Source of the DNA: Actinokineospora globicatena
GTDB lineage: Bacteria; Actinomycetota; Actinomycetes; Mycobacteriales; Pseudonocardiaceae
Assembly (NCBI RefSeq): GCF_024171945.1
Contig: NZ_JAMTCR010000002.1
Location: 310,001-374,000 of the forward strand
Length of the DNA stretch: 64,000 nucleotides
Reading direction: 5' to 3'
Shown here piece by piece: positions 18,655-28,627 of the stretch (the first letter of the stretch is position 1; each line of letters starts with the position of its first letter). Both the position numbers and the translations under genes were made by a program. The notes beneath the pieces are model-generated. The model saw only the letters and a list, made by a program, of their open reading frames with translations. It made no database searches and was not told the DNA's origin.

Positions 18655-20166
18655 TCACCACTCACTCCGCGTCTTGAAACTAATCTCATACTCGGCCACG
18701 AGATGCTCACACGTATCGCACGCCTTGATCGGTTGATTTCCGGGATCGTATCCCGGGCGGGTGATCGTCCACGCCGCCGCCGAAGACCCCCTGATGTCCA
18801 ACCCCTGATCCCAAGCTTGGCTTATGCATTTCAGCAAACCACACTTGCCATGGCCGTTGCCGATCTTTCCCGTTTTCTCAATCTCCTCCAACTTGGGCCC
18901 AAGGTCTGGATGCAAGACAGGCAACGGACCTTTATTACTCAGGCCAGTAATAATGAGACCGCTAGGCAACCGAAGGGCCTCTGCGACACCCGGCTTCTTC
19001 TTGTTGGATATATGAGTCCAATACGTCGCACTATTCGCCAAATCGAAGGCCGCGTCGTTCACCGCACAATCGTCATAGCGGCCTTCCCATCGACTGAGGT
19101 CGTTGTTGTGCGTGAGGACTGCGGTGGTGCCGATGCCGACGTAGTAGGTGTGGAGGGTGTCGACGGTGAGGTTGTAGACCTGGCGGTCGGGGGTTAGGGG
19201 GCGGACGGTGGTGATGGTGGTGGGGCGGTGGTCTGCGGTTTGGAAGGTGTAGCCGGGGTGGAGGTCTTCGGCGTGGATCCACTTTTGGAGGGAGTCGATC
19301 CAGAAGGGGTGTTCGTCGGTGGCGGTGAGGGTGCCGCCGTCGGTGATGGTGATTTCGTAGAGGAGGCGTTCCGCTTTGTGGGAGCGGACGTCGGTGACCG
19401 GTTGGACCGAGGTTTCGCCGGTGGTGGGGTCGGTGGCCAGGACGGTGTCGCCGACGACCACGTCCTTGATGGGTTTGGTGGTCCCGTCAGCCAGGAGCAC
19501 CGGGGTGGTGCCGTCGAAGCTGTTGGAGTTGACGCGGCACGAGCCCCCGGAGGTCGCCTCGTCGCGCGCTGATTTGCCCTTGTTGCCGGGTTTGCGCTTG
19601 CCGCCGCCCGCCGCGCCTGCCAGGTCGAGCAGCTCGGCGGGCACACCCGCGGTGGCCAGGGTCTCGGCGACCTGGGCCTGGGCGGCCTCGACGACGATCT
19701 CCTTGCCGACGCCGAGCATGGCGGTCTTGATCTGGTCGTAGACCTTGTTGAGGTCCTGGACGTTGGTGACCACCGTCTGCACGATGCGGGCCGGGGCGTT
19801 CGGGACCGACGACACGATGCTCTTGAGGTTGGCGACGCGCGGCTTGAGCGCGGCCTTCATCGCGGGCAGCGGGTTGGACTTCACGACCTGGGCGACGACG
19901 GCCTTGGCCTTCGCCGTCCTGGCGACGGCGGCCTGGAACGCGGCGCGCGCGGCGGCGGCGCGGCGGGCGGCTGCCTCGGCGGCGAGCTTGCGCGGGTCGG
20001 GCACCGCCTTGGCGGGCACCGGGACGTCCGGGGCCTTGCCCGCCTTGGCCTTGACCGGCATCCCGTCGGGGCCCTTGCCCATCTTGGCGCCCGGGCCGTC
20101 CGGTGCCTTGCTCGGCGGTCCGTCGGGTTTGCGCGCGTGCGGCGCGTCCGGGGCCCGGGTGGGCAC
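18655..20166 (-). CDS. Pretoxin/HINT-YwqJ-like deaminase: separated C-terminus of the RHS protein
   Basis: In the same frame as the RHS gene but beyond its TAG (20296-20298). Coding capacity is continuous from 20295; the first good start is GTG 20166, giving 503 residues. Order: Pro/Lys-rich linker and Ala-rich helices (1-190), a HINT autoprocessing domain (about 210-350: SFDGTTPVLLADG ... TDEHPFW ... VLTHNN), and a C-terminal toxin domain (about 360-503). The toxin has GHGKC then ACDTC, the layout of YwqJ-like nucleic-acid deaminases. The glutamate usually following the first Cys motif is not visible (CGLLKC). The residue before NSF in HINT, usually Cys, is Ser. With no signal of its own, a separately made product would stay in the cell. 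Confidence 0.75.
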   Translation of the reverse strand: MPTRAPDAPHARKPDGPPSKAPDGPGAKMGKGPDGMPVKAKAGKAPDVPVPAKAVPDPRKLAAEAAARRAAAARAAFQAAVARTAKAKAVVAQVVKSNPLPAMKAALKPRVANLKSIVSSVPNAPARIVQTVVTNVQDLNKVYDQIKTAMLGVGKEIVVEAAQAQVAETLATAGVPAELLDLAGAAGGGKRKPGNKGKSARDEATSGGSCRVNSNSFDGTTPVLLADGTTKPIKDVVVGDTVLATDPTTGETSVQPVTDVRSHKAERLLYEITITDGGTLTATDEHPFWIDSLQKWIHAEDLHPGYTFQTADHRPTTITTVRPLTPDRQVYNLTVDTLHTYYVGIGTTAVLTHNNDLSRWEGRYDDCAVNDAAFDLANSATYWTHISNKKKPGVAEALRLPSGLIITGLSNKGPLPVLHPDLGPKLEEIEKTGKIGNGHGKCGLLKCISQAWDQGLDIRGSSAAAWTITRPGYDPGNQPIKACDTCEHLVAEYEISFKTRSEW

Positions 20167-20295
20167 GTTGTCGGCGCGGCGGCCGACGTCGGAGGCCTTG
20201 TTGGCGTACTTCGCCGCGGTGGCGCCCCAGCCGCCGAACGGGATGGCACCGGCGAAGGACAGGCCCGCGTCCAGGTAGTTGCCCTCGGCGAGGTA

Positions 20296-23200
20296 CTAGG
20301 CGCCGTTGATGACGTCGGCGACCTCGCCGACACCGGGGATCATGCCCGCGACGTCGAGCAGCCCGTGCCCGAGGTCGCTGAGCCAGCCGTGCCCGGTCGG
20401 GTCGAACCCGTTGAGCGGTGACCCGACGCCGTAGAGGTACCGGTTGTACCCGGCCGAGCCCGGCCCGCCGACGGTCAGCGTGTCGCGGCTGACGAACGAG
20501 CCGGTGGACGGGTTGTACCAACGGGCACCCATGGTGACCAGACCGCTGGACGTGTCGGTCCAGTCGCCCTGGTAGCCGACGCTGCGGCTGGTGCCCGTGG
20601 TCGCGGTGCGCTTGCCGAACGGGTCGAACGCGGTCGAGTCGGGCAGGGAGGTCAGCGCGGTTGCCGGGTCGAACCCGCCGACGACGTCGCCGTGCTTGTC
20701 CGACAACAGCAACCGCTTGTCCGCGCCCTGCGCCAGCGACAGCAATTCGCCGCCCGCGCCGCGCCCGTAGGTGGAGACCCCGTCGGACACCGGGTCCATC
20801 TCCGAGCCCGCGTACTTGAACGTCGACCCGCCCCGGGTGACCGGTCGGTCGAGCCCGTCGTAGGTGTAGGACACCGCGCCGACGCCGACCAGGCGGTCGA
20901 AGGCGTCGAAGGTGAAGTTCTCGGTGAACCCGGAGCTGGTGCGCGAGGCGAGCGTGCCGCGCGCGGTGTACGTGTAGGTGTAGTCCCCATCGGACTGCAC
21001 GCGGTTGCGCTGGTCGTAAACCGCTGACTTGGCGCCGTTCTGGACCCGGTTGCCCGAGGCGTCCCACGTGTAGTTCGTGGTCGTCGCCCCGGCGGTCCAG
21101 GACAGGGTGCGGCCGAGCTGGTCGTAGGTGTAGGTCTGCACGCCAGCGTTCGCGGTGCCCGCGGTGGTCTTCTTGGTCAGCCTGCTGTTGAGGTCGTACT
21201 CGTAGCCGATCGACGCGACCGTCGCGCCGCCGGAGTTCTTGGTGACGTCGGAGGTCTCGCGTCCGAAGTCGTCGTAGCCGAAGGTGCGGACCCGACCGGA
21301 GCCGTAGTTGATCGTGCCCAGCTCGCCCGCGTTCGTGTAGCCGAACGCGATGCCGAGGCCGCTGATCCCCTCCTGCACCGAGGAAAGCCTGCCCGCGGTG
21401 TAGGTGAACCCGGTGGTCCCGGAAGCGTCCACACGGGACGTGAGCCTGCCGGACCCGTCGTAGGCGAACGTCGCGTCACCGGAGGGACCGGTGGCCGAGG
21501 TGAGCTGGCCGCGGTTGTTGTAGGCGTAGGTGTTCGAGCTCCCCGGCGCGCTGACCTTGGTGGTGCGACCGGCCGCGTCGTACTCCAGCACGCGGTCCGG
21601 GGTCGTGGCGGAACCGCCGCCTGCTCCGGTTTCCCGCACCATCCGACCGAGACCGTCGTAGGTCACCTGCCGGACGACACCACCCGGCTGCGTGATCGAC
21701 GTGGGCCGGGAAGCCGCGTCGTACGCCGCGGTCCACGTGCGGTCCGCCGCGTTCGGGTGAGCCGGAGTGGACGGTTCGATCACCGATTCCGGCTTGCCGA
21801 GGGCGTTGTGGGTGTAGATCGTCGCGTTGCCGCGCCCGTCGGTGAACCGGGTGGTGTTGCCCTCGGCGTCGTAGCCGAACGACGTGGTGATCGACGTCGT
21901 GTCGGTCACCGGCTCGACCCGCTGCGTCACGTTTCCGAGCGCGTCGTAGGTGAACCGGGTGAGCTTGTTGTACGCGTCGCCCGCGGTGAGCAGGTTGCCC
22001 GCGATGTCGTAGGTGTAGCGGCGGGCCGCGAGGATCTGCCCGGCCGGGTTGAGCGCGACGTCCTGGGCCTTGTTGCCCGCCTGGTCGAGCTTGGTGTAGC
22101 TGGCGCGCCCCAGGGCGTCGCGCTGGTAGACCTGGTTGCCGAAGCCGTCGTAGCCGAACTGGGTGGTCACCCCGGCCGCGTCGGTGGCGCTGGTGCGCTG
22201 GCCGAGCTTGTCGTAGCCGAAGGTGGTGACGTCGTTGGTCGGCGAGGTGACCTTGGCGAGGTTGCCCGCGGCGTCGTACTCGTACTTGGTCTCGTAGTTG
22301 GCCGCGGTGGGCCGCAGCTCGATCTGGGTCGAGGTGAGCGGCCTGCGGAACTGGTCGTAGGTGGTGCGGGTCTCGGCGCCGGTCGGGTCGGTGCTGGCCA
22401 GCAGCTCACCGGTGTGGGTGTAGCTGTAGCGCCAGCTGCCGCCGGGGTTGGCCGGGGTGACCGCGTCCGGGTCCTGCCGCTCGACGACCCGGCCGAGCTG
22501 GTCGTAGTAGTTGCGGCTGATCGCGCCGGTGCCGTTGGTGGACTTCACCGCCCGGCCCATGCCGTCGTACTCGACCTGCAGCGCGCTGACGACCGGCTGG
22601 CTCGCGCCGGGGGCGAGGTAGGACGGCGACTCGACGCGGACCGAGCGGCCCGCCTTGTCGTAGGTGGTGCGCACGACGTTGCCGAGCGCGTCGCGGACCT
22701 CGGTGGCGTCGCCGAAGGCGTTGTACCCGGTGGTCCTGGTCGGCCGGGTCAGGGTCGCCGCGGCGCCGTTGCGCTCGGTGAGCACGGGCGGCGAGGCGAC
22801 GGAGACGACACGGCCCCGGCTGTCGTGGGTGTAGTCGGTGGTGTGGTCCGCGGCGACCGCGCCCGCGACGTTGCCGCGCGGTGCGACGACCTTCGTGGTG
22901 AGGTCGCGCTGGTCGTAGCTGGTGCGGGTGGTCACCGGGCCCTGCGGTCCGCGCAGCGACTCGGCGGTCTGGCGGCCCGCGAGGTCGTACTCGAAGTCGA
23001 CGACCTCACCGAAGCTGGCGCTGAACGCACCGGTGTTGGAGTGCGCGCCGAACCGGGCGACCTGGGTGATGTTGCCCGCGGGGTCGTAGCGGTACTCGGT
23101 GCGCCGGTTGAGCGTGCTCGGCTCCAGGGTCGACGCGGTCCGCCGCCCGGTGCTGTCGTACTCGTGGGTGGTGAGCTTGCCGCCCACGCCGACCTGCTGG

Positions 23201-26200
23201 GTCAGGTTGCCCGCGGCGTCGTAGGTGTTCTGCTGCAGCACCACGTCCGCGGTCTGCGGCTGGTTGTCCGCCCTGGCGCGGATCTCCTTGACCGTGCCGT
23301 CGCCGTTGTACAGGAAGCTGGTGCGCCTGCCCATGGCGTCGAGCTGGACGACGAGCCTGCCGGAGTGGTCGTACTGGTTGGCCTCCAGCACCAGGTCGGG
23401 CACGGTCTGCTCGGGGTCGAGCGGCGGGACCTCGGTGGCGCCGGGGGTGACCGCCCTGCCGTGGTAGCCGACCAGGCGGACCTGGGCGACCTTGTTGCGC
23501 GCGGTGTAGGTGGTCAGGACCTTGACGCCGTCGGCGTCCACCGCCCAGGTGCGGTTGCCGAACGAGTCGTAGCCGTAGCTGGCCTCGTTGCCCTCGGGCC
23601 CGACGGCTTTCGTCATCCGGCCGAACTGGTCGAACTCGAAGCGCGAGGTCCTGGTCTGGCTGGCGTCGCTCTCGTCGATCAGCTCGGCGAGCGTGGTGTT
23701 GCCGTCGGCGTCGTACTCGGTGCGCGCCTTCTCCCGCTTGGTCTGCGCGCTGATGGTGTTGGTGACGGGCGGGTAGCGGACCTCGGTGACCCGCCCGAGC
23801 ACGTCGTAGGTGTACGAAGTGGACAGACCGGCCGGGAAGCTGTCGGAGAACTCGGTCTCGGTCGTCTTGCGGCCCAGCGCGTCGTAGCCGTAGGTGGTGC
23901 GCAGACCGGATGCCGCGATCGTCTCGGCGAGGTCGCCGTTGGCGTAGTACTTGTTCGTGATGACCGCGCCGCGCGGGTCCGTTGTGGACTTCAGCAGCCG
24001 GGCGGGTTCCAGGCCGCCGCCGACAGCGGTGCTGGTGCCGTCGGTGTAGGCGTGCGTGGTGAAGGTGCCGTCTGGGCTGGTTTCCTTCGCCAGGTCACCG
24101 AACGCGGTGTACTCGGAGGCCGTGCGGTAGGTGTTGTCTGTGGGACCGGACGAACGCGGGTCGCGGGTCGCGATGAGCTTGTCCGTGCGCGGGTCCGTGG
24201 GGTCCGCCGTCGGCGCCTGGTACTCGTAGTGCGTGCTCTGGCAGTTGCCCTCGGTGCGGCAGCTGGTCTTGGTGAGCAGGTTGCCCCGGTCGTTGTGCTC
24301 CAGGACGACCTTGTTGCCGTCCTCGTCGACGACGGTGGTCTGGAAGCCGGACTCGTCGTAGCCGAAGAGCCGCACGCCGAGGCTGACCACGAGCCCGTCG
24401 CAGGACACGATCCCGTTGCTGTCGGTGGTGCAGTCGCGGCCGACGATGTCCTCGGGGCGCGGTCCGGTGCCGATCGGCGTGACCTGGCGCAGGACGCGGC
24501 CCTTGAGCCCGTCGAAGTCGTAGTACTGCGGCCGGTCGCCGGGGTCGACCACCCGCACGCTGCGGATGATGTTGGTCTCCGAGCCGCCGACGGTCGGGGC
24601 GCCGAGCTGCCACCGGCCGCCGTCGCTGTCGACGTACTCGCGCATGCGGTCGTTGGCGGTGTCGTAGGTGATGCTCGCCGCGACCCGCAGGCTGGGCAGC
24701 TTCACCTTGGTGACCTGGGCGCCGCCGAGGCGGGCCCGGTAGTGCGCCTGCACCGCCGTGGCACCGAGCGGCCTGCTGTAGAAGGCGACCTCGTCGACCG
24801 AGGCGGTGATGGTGCTCGCGCCCGCGCCGATCGACGGCCACGACCCGATCACGTGCGCCGCGCCGAGCTGCGCGAACTCCAGCCGGGAGTGGTCGATGAC
24901 GCCGCTCAGCGTGCCGACCGCGACGCCGTCGAGGTAGAGCGTCTGCGTCGCCAGCGAACCGGTGAGCACGACGTGGTGCCAGGAGTTGTCGTTGACCACA
25001 CCCACGGAGGTGATCGGCGCGATCGAGCCGGTGCGGAACTGGCCGCGCAGCTTGCCGTCCTGGCCGACGTAGAGCACCGGGACACCGGTGCCGGGGGTCT
25101 GCCCGACGGCCTTGTCCTGGTAGCCGACCAGCGGACCGGCGGCACCCGTGCGGAACCACAGTTCGATCGACAAGTCGCGGTGCTTGTTGACGGTGCGGTC
25201 GGGCAGCTTGACGTGCGCGGCGCCGTTGAGCCGCACACCGGTGTCACCGGGGCCGGTCGGCACGCCGTCCTGGTAGGCGAAGTCGGTGGGGAGCAGGCCC
25301 GCGTAGGTGGCCTTGTCCTTGCCCAGCTTGACGCCGATCTGGCTGTTGGCCTCGGTGCCGCCCGGCTCGCCGAGCCGCCAGTACGACTCGGGGCGCGAGT
25401 CGAGCACCGCGCTGCGCATGTGCGACCCGAGCTCGTACTCGTAGCGGGTGCACTGCGTCGTCGGGTCGCAGGCCTCGATCAGCCGGTCGGCGTCGTAGCG
25501 GTAGACCCAGGTGAGCCGGGTGCCGTTGAGCGGGTCGGTCTTGACCTCGGTGATGTGCCCTTCCGGGCCCCAGGTGAAGCCGAGCGTGCGGTTGCTGGCG
25601 AGGCTGAGCGCCTGCACCAGCCGACCGTTGCCGTCGTAGAGCAGCTCGACGGCGCGACCCGCGCTGTCGGTGATGAGCCGCAGCGGGCCCTCGGCGCGGA
25701 ACTGGTAGACGGTGCGGTCCTTGTCGACCAGCTTCCAGCCGCCGGACTGGGCGGGCGGGACCTCGGTGAGGGTGGCGAACCGACCGGGCGGCGGGGTGAA
25801 GCTGCCGTCGGGGTTGCGGCCGAAGCGGACCTGCTGCCCGTCGGGGTAGGTGACCACCAGGTTGCCGCTGCCGTCGGCGTCCGGCGCGACCCGCATGTCG
25901 TAGCGGGTGGACCAACCGACGCCGAAGGCCAGGTCCGACCGGGGGTCGAGGCTGTTGTAGGTGCGGGCCACGTTGAGCTCGGGCCCGACGACCGCGGCGG
26001 CCGCGTCGATGGCGGCGGTGGTGTAGTTGCCCGCCATGGGGTCGAAGCCCAGGCCGTTGCCGGTGTAGGGCGCGGTGCCCAGCCGGGAGGTGATCTCCGG
26101 CTGCGGAACCGAGGTCAGCAGCGCCGAGAACGGCAGCGCCTCGCTCTCGGAATGGCCGTCCCAGGCGAACGCCCGCCACAGGTACACCTTGTCCCAGCGC

Positions 26201-28332
26201 AGCTCGGTACCGGCGAGCGTCCAATATGGCGCGTCTCCCCTGGCCGAGCTGAAACAGTTGACCGGGGTGTTCTGCGGGCTTTTCTCGCAGACCTCGAAAC
26301 GGTATTGCAACGGGTCGTTCTCGTGGTCCTGACCGCGAGCCCACAATTGCGGGTGCAGTGTTTCCACGCTGTGCCCGCTGGGTGGGTACTGCTCGCCGAT
26401 GACCGGCGGGATGTTGAAGACCTGCAGCGAGATGCGGGCGGGCGCCACCTGTTCGTCGGTGAACAGCACGCCGTTGTGCCGCATGGTGAAGTCGAGGACG
26501 TAATTGCCCGGTGGCCGGGCCGAGATGGTGGCGTCGACGGTCGCGGTCGCGCCGGGCGGGACCGAGGTCGGCAGCGTGCCGGAGTTCTGCTCGGTGCCCA
26601 GGTGCGCGCCGGTGTCGGCGTTGAACACCTTGTACGCCATGGCGTGCGTGCCCGGCGCCCAGGTGCCGGACCCGGTGTTGGTGACCTTGATCTTGACGAC
26701 GCCGCTCTGCACGCTGGTGACCGGCGGGTTCGGGATCGGCTGGTCGATGGCGTAGCGGGCGTTGTAGGGACTGTGGGTGATGAACAGCCGGGGCGGGTTG
26801 GCCGAGGCGGTGCCGGTGAACTTCTTGAAACCGGACGGGTTCGTCTCGTGCGCGCGCAGCGTGATGCCGTGGTTGGCCGCGCCGTTGGCCCAGCGCTGCA
26901 CCAGGTCGGTGCCCGCGACGCCGAAGTCGATGAGCTCGCCCGCGGCGGGGCAGGCCGAGCGGGTCTGGCCGAGGCGGATGAACCCGTGCGAGAACGACGC
27001 GCCCGCGATCGGGGTGCCCGCGAACGCCGGACCCGGCCAACCGCCGCTGCTCCCCCAGGCCTGGCTGACCTCGTGCACGGTCAGCGGGGTCGCCTGGCAG
27101 GTGGTCGAATCGAAGTTCACCACCTGCAGCGCGGCGCCGAAGACCTTGTGGTTGGCCAGCCGGGTGCCGATGTCGCCGAAGGCGATGTAGGAGGCGTTGC
27201 GGACGCCGTTGTAGCCGATCCGCAGCTCGCTCGGCGCGTTGACGCGGCTGCCACCGGCGACGTACATGCTGGTGTTGGCGCGGATCTCGGTGACGCTGGG
27301 GTCGACGAGCACCGGGTAGGCGCGCGCCGGGTCGGCCAACCACGCCGGGTCGGCGGTCACCTCAAGCGCCTGGCCGACGAGCCGGTAGCCGACGGCGGCC
27401 GAGACGGCGCCTGCCGCGTCGACCATGTGACCGGCGGGGATGCGGGCCTGCTCGGCGCCCGCGGCGTCGGTGAGCACGACATCACCGTCGACGACCTTGG
27501 CGGTCAAGCCCTTGAGCCGCAACGGGAACTGCCAGGAGCGCGGCGCGGTGGCCGCGCGCAGCACGATGGTCTCCTTGACGGTGCCCGCGAGCGACTCCAG
27601 CACCAGGTCGGTCTGCTCGGCCACCCCGGTGTAGGTGATCTTCGACCCCGCGTGCGCGCCCGCGACCGGGCGAGCCCCGGCCAGCCGGTAGCCGAACTCG
27701 GTGCCACCGCGCAGCTTCACGGTCACCAGTTCGTCGGCCGCCGCGGAGTTCGCGACTCGGACGCCGAGCTGGTCGGCGGCGTTGCGCCACCCCGCGCCGT
27801 CGGCGACGAGGGTGGGGTCGACCGGGGCCCAGCTGCCGTCGGGGCGCTGGTAGTTGAGCGGGGTCGCGCTGAACTCGGTGGTCTGGGTGCCGTCGGCGTT
27901 GCGGTAGACGCGTTCGGTCCTGCCGCGCCGCTCAGCGATTTCCTCGCTCGTCGAGGAGTTGAACCCCGCCTTGGCCGCGGGGGGCGACAACACGGCAGCG
28001 GCGTTGCGCGCGCCCGCGCCGATCGCCGGGAACTTGGGCGGTGGGTACTTGGACTGCTCCGATTCGGGCATTCCCCAGTTGCCCTTGGCCTGGTCCGCCT
28101 CGGGGGACAGGCCGTCCGCGGTGCCCCAGCGCTGCTGCGCCGCCTTGGCGCGCGCTTCTTCCAGCCCGGCACGGATGTCGGCGGCCGTTTGCCCGTCCTC
28201 GCCGAGGGTCCACGAACTCCACGGGTAGGACGGGCCGACCACCCCACCCACCAGCACCAAGACCAGGAATAGGCCGAACATCCCGACGAGCGCCTTGGGC
28301 AAACGGGCGCGCGAAAACCCAGAGCGGTTCAT
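20296..28332 (-). CDS. Giant RHS/YD-repeat polymorphic toxin, ended by an in-frame TAG
   Basis: A 2678-residue RHS protein. Residues 14-34 form a signal anchor. About 340-550 resembles a DNRLRE region, about 560-650 is Ig/CARDB-like, and about 1028-1190 is a LamG lectin-like domain. YD/RHS repeats fill roughly 780-2560. The RHS core ends near 2645 with RYLYGVGSPLNGFDPTG. The protein then reads GMIPGVGEVADVINGA and hits TAG at 20296-20298. The next codons encode YLAEGNYLDAGLSFAGAIPFGGW, the normal continuation in such proteins, so the stop truncates the toxin shell before its HINT and effector domains. ATG 28332 has GGGGAGA upstream. Delivery of the C-terminal toxin to competitor cells is the family role. 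Confidence 0.9.
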   Translation of the reverse strand: MNRSGFSRARLPKALVGMFGLFLVLVLVGGVVGPSYPWSSWTLGEDGQTAADIRAGLEEARAKAAQQRWGTADGLSPEADQAKGNWGMPESEQSKYPPPKFPAIGAGARNAAAVLSPPAAKAGFNSSTSEEIAERRGRTERVYRNADGTQTTEFSATPLNYQRPDGSWAPVDPTLVADGAGWRNAADQLGVRVANSAAADELVTVKLRGGTEFGYRLAGARPVAGAHAGSKITYTGVAEQTDLVLESLAGTVKETIVLRAATAPRSWQFPLRLKGLTAKVVDGDVVLTDAAGAEQARIPAGHMVDAAGAVSAAVGYRLVGQALEVTADPAWLADPARAYPVLVDPSVTEIRANTSMYVAGGSRVNAPSELRIGYNGVRNASYIAFGDIGTRLANHKVFGAALQVVNFDSTTCQATPLTVHEVSQAWGSSGGWPGPAFAGTPIAGASFSHGFIRLGQTRSACPAAGELIDFGVAGTDLVQRWANGAANHGITLRAHETNPSGFKKFTGTASANPPRLFITHSPYNARYAIDQPIPNPPVTSVQSGVVKIKVTNTGSGTWAPGTHAMAYKVFNADTGAHLGTEQNSGTLPTSVPPGATATVDATISARPPGNYVLDFTMRHNGVLFTDEQVAPARISLQVFNIPPVIGEQYPPSGHSVETLHPQLWARGQDHENDPLQYRFEVCEKSPQNTPVNCFSSARGDAPYWTLAGTELRWDKVYLWRAFAWDGHSESEALPFSALLTSVPQPEITSRLGTAPYTGNGLGFDPMAGNYTTAAIDAAAAVVGPELNVARTYNSLDPRSDLAFGVGWSTRYDMRVAPDADGSGNLVVTYPDGQQVRFGRNPDGSFTPPPGRFATLTEVPPAQSGGWKLVDKDRTVYQFRAEGPLRLITDSAGRAVELLYDGNGRLVQALSLASNRTLGFTWGPEGHITEVKTDPLNGTRLTWVYRYDADRLIEACDPTTQCTRYEYELGSHMRSAVLDSRPESYWRLGEPGGTEANSQIGVKLGKDKATYAGLLPTDFAYQDGVPTGPGDTGVRLNGAAHVKLPDRTVNKHRDLSIELWFRTGAAGPLVGYQDKAVGQTPGTGVPVLYVGQDGKLRGQFRTGSIAPITSVGVVNDNSWHHVVLTGSLATQTLYLDGVAVGTLSGVIDHSRLEFAQLGAAHVIGSWPSIGAGASTITASVDEVAFYSRPLGATAVQAHYRARLGGAQVTKVKLPSLRVAASITYDTANDRMREYVDSDGGRWQLGAPTVGGSETNIIRSVRVVDPGDRPQYYDFDGLKGRVLRQVTPIGTGPRPEDIVGRDCTTDSNGIVSCDGLVVSLGVRLFGYDESGFQTTVVDEDGNKVVLEHNDRGNLLTKTSCRTEGNCQSTHYEYQAPTADPTDPRTDKLIATRDPRSSGPTDNTYRTASEYTAFGDLAKETSPDGTFTTHAYTDGTSTAVGGGLEPARLLKSTTDPRGAVITNKYYANGDLAETIAASGLRTTYGYDALGRKTTETEFSDSFPAGLSTSYTYDVLGRVTEVRYPPVTNTISAQTKREKARTEYDADGNTTLAELIDESDASQTRTSRFEFDQFGRMTKAVGPEGNEASYGYDSFGNRTWAVDADGVKVLTTYTARNKVAQVRLVGYHGRAVTPGATEVPPLDPEQTVPDLVLEANQYDHSGRLVVQLDAMGRRTSFLYNGDGTVKEIRARADNQPQTADVVLQQNTYDAAGNLTQQVGVGGKLTTHEYDSTGRRTASTLEPSTLNRRTEYRYDPAGNITQVARFGAHSNTGAFSASFGEVVDFEYDLAGRQTAESLRGPQGPVTTRTSYDQRDLTTKVVAPRGNVAGAVAADHTTDYTHDSRGRVVSVASPPVLTERNGAAATLTRPTRTTGYNAFGDATEVRDALGNVVRTTYDKAGRSVRVESPSYLAPGASQPVVSALQVEYDGMGRAVKSTNGTGAISRNYYDQLGRVVERQDPDAVTPANPGGSWRYSYTHTGELLASTDPTGAETRTTYDQFRRPLTSTQIELRPTAANYETKYEYDAAGNLAKVTSPTNDVTTFGYDKLGQRTSATDAAGVTTQFGYDGFGNQVYQRDALGRASYTKLDQAGNKAQDVALNPAGQILAARRYTYDIAGNLLTAGDAYNKLTRFTYDALGNVTQRVEPVTDTTSITTSFGYDAEGNTTRFTDGRGNATIYTHNALGKPESVIEPSTPAHPNAADRTWTAAYDAASRPTSITQPGGVVRQVTYDGLGRMVRETGAGGGSATTPDRVLEYDAAGRTTKVSAPGSSNTYAYNNRGQLTSATGPSGDATFAYDGSGRLTSRVDASGTTGFTYTAGRLSSVQEGISGLGIAFGYTNAGELGTINYGSGRVRTFGYDDFGRETSDVTKNSGGATVASIGYEYDLNSRLTKKTTAGTANAGVQTYTYDQLGRTLSWTAGATTTNYTWDASGNRVQNGAKSAVYDQRNRVQSDGDYTYTYTARGTLASRTSSGFTENFTFDAFDRLVGVGAVSYTYDGLDRPVTRGGSTFKYAGSEMDPVSDGVSTYGRGAGGELLSLAQGADKRLLLSDKHGDVVGGFDPATALTSLPDSTAFDPFGKRTATTGTSRSVGYQGDWTDTSSGLVTMGARWYNPSTGSFVSRDTLTVGGPGSAGYNRYLYGVGSPLNGFDPTGHGWLSDLGHGLLDVAGMIPGVGEVADVINGA

Positions 28333-28627
28333 GTGACTTCTCCCCAGAAGTAGCGCTCACCAAAGCAGCCCGCGATCGAGCCCCAGCCGTCAAGAGCAGG
28401 TAAAGCGACACTAAGCGGACCGCCCGACGTACCACAAGAGCCAACCGGGGATTTCCACAAAATGCCGGTGTGGCACACCGCGCACTTCCGGGTCGCGCCA
28501 CGCTGCCGCACACTGACGTGCTGAGTCGACGATTCACCTGGGGAAGATCATCTTTAGCGGGCGGGTCCCGTAAATAACGCACGCCATTTGTCGTGTCAAG
28601 GAAAATGCAGACGAAGTGGAGGAGTCG
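28333..28627. promoter_or_regulatory. Divergent promoter region between RHS and tachylectin-like genes
   Basis: These 295 bases separate two large exported-protein genes transcribed apart. The right half is A/T-richer than its surroundings (around 28540-28615). I see no confident -10/-35 pair and no inverted repeat, so only a shared control region can be inferred. Confidence 0.4.

Noticed and set aside
18812-18860. Frameshift in the deaminase domain restoring a CAE motif
   Set aside because: Another frame reads FAEM here, but the annotated frame continues sensibly into ACDTC, so a substitution is likelier than a frameshift.
21757-28272. Very long open frame on the plus strand opposite the RHS gene
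   Set aside because: It mirrors the GC-rich codon pattern of the RHS gene, has no recognisable domain and biased composition (Val, Gly, Arg), so it is a shadow frame.
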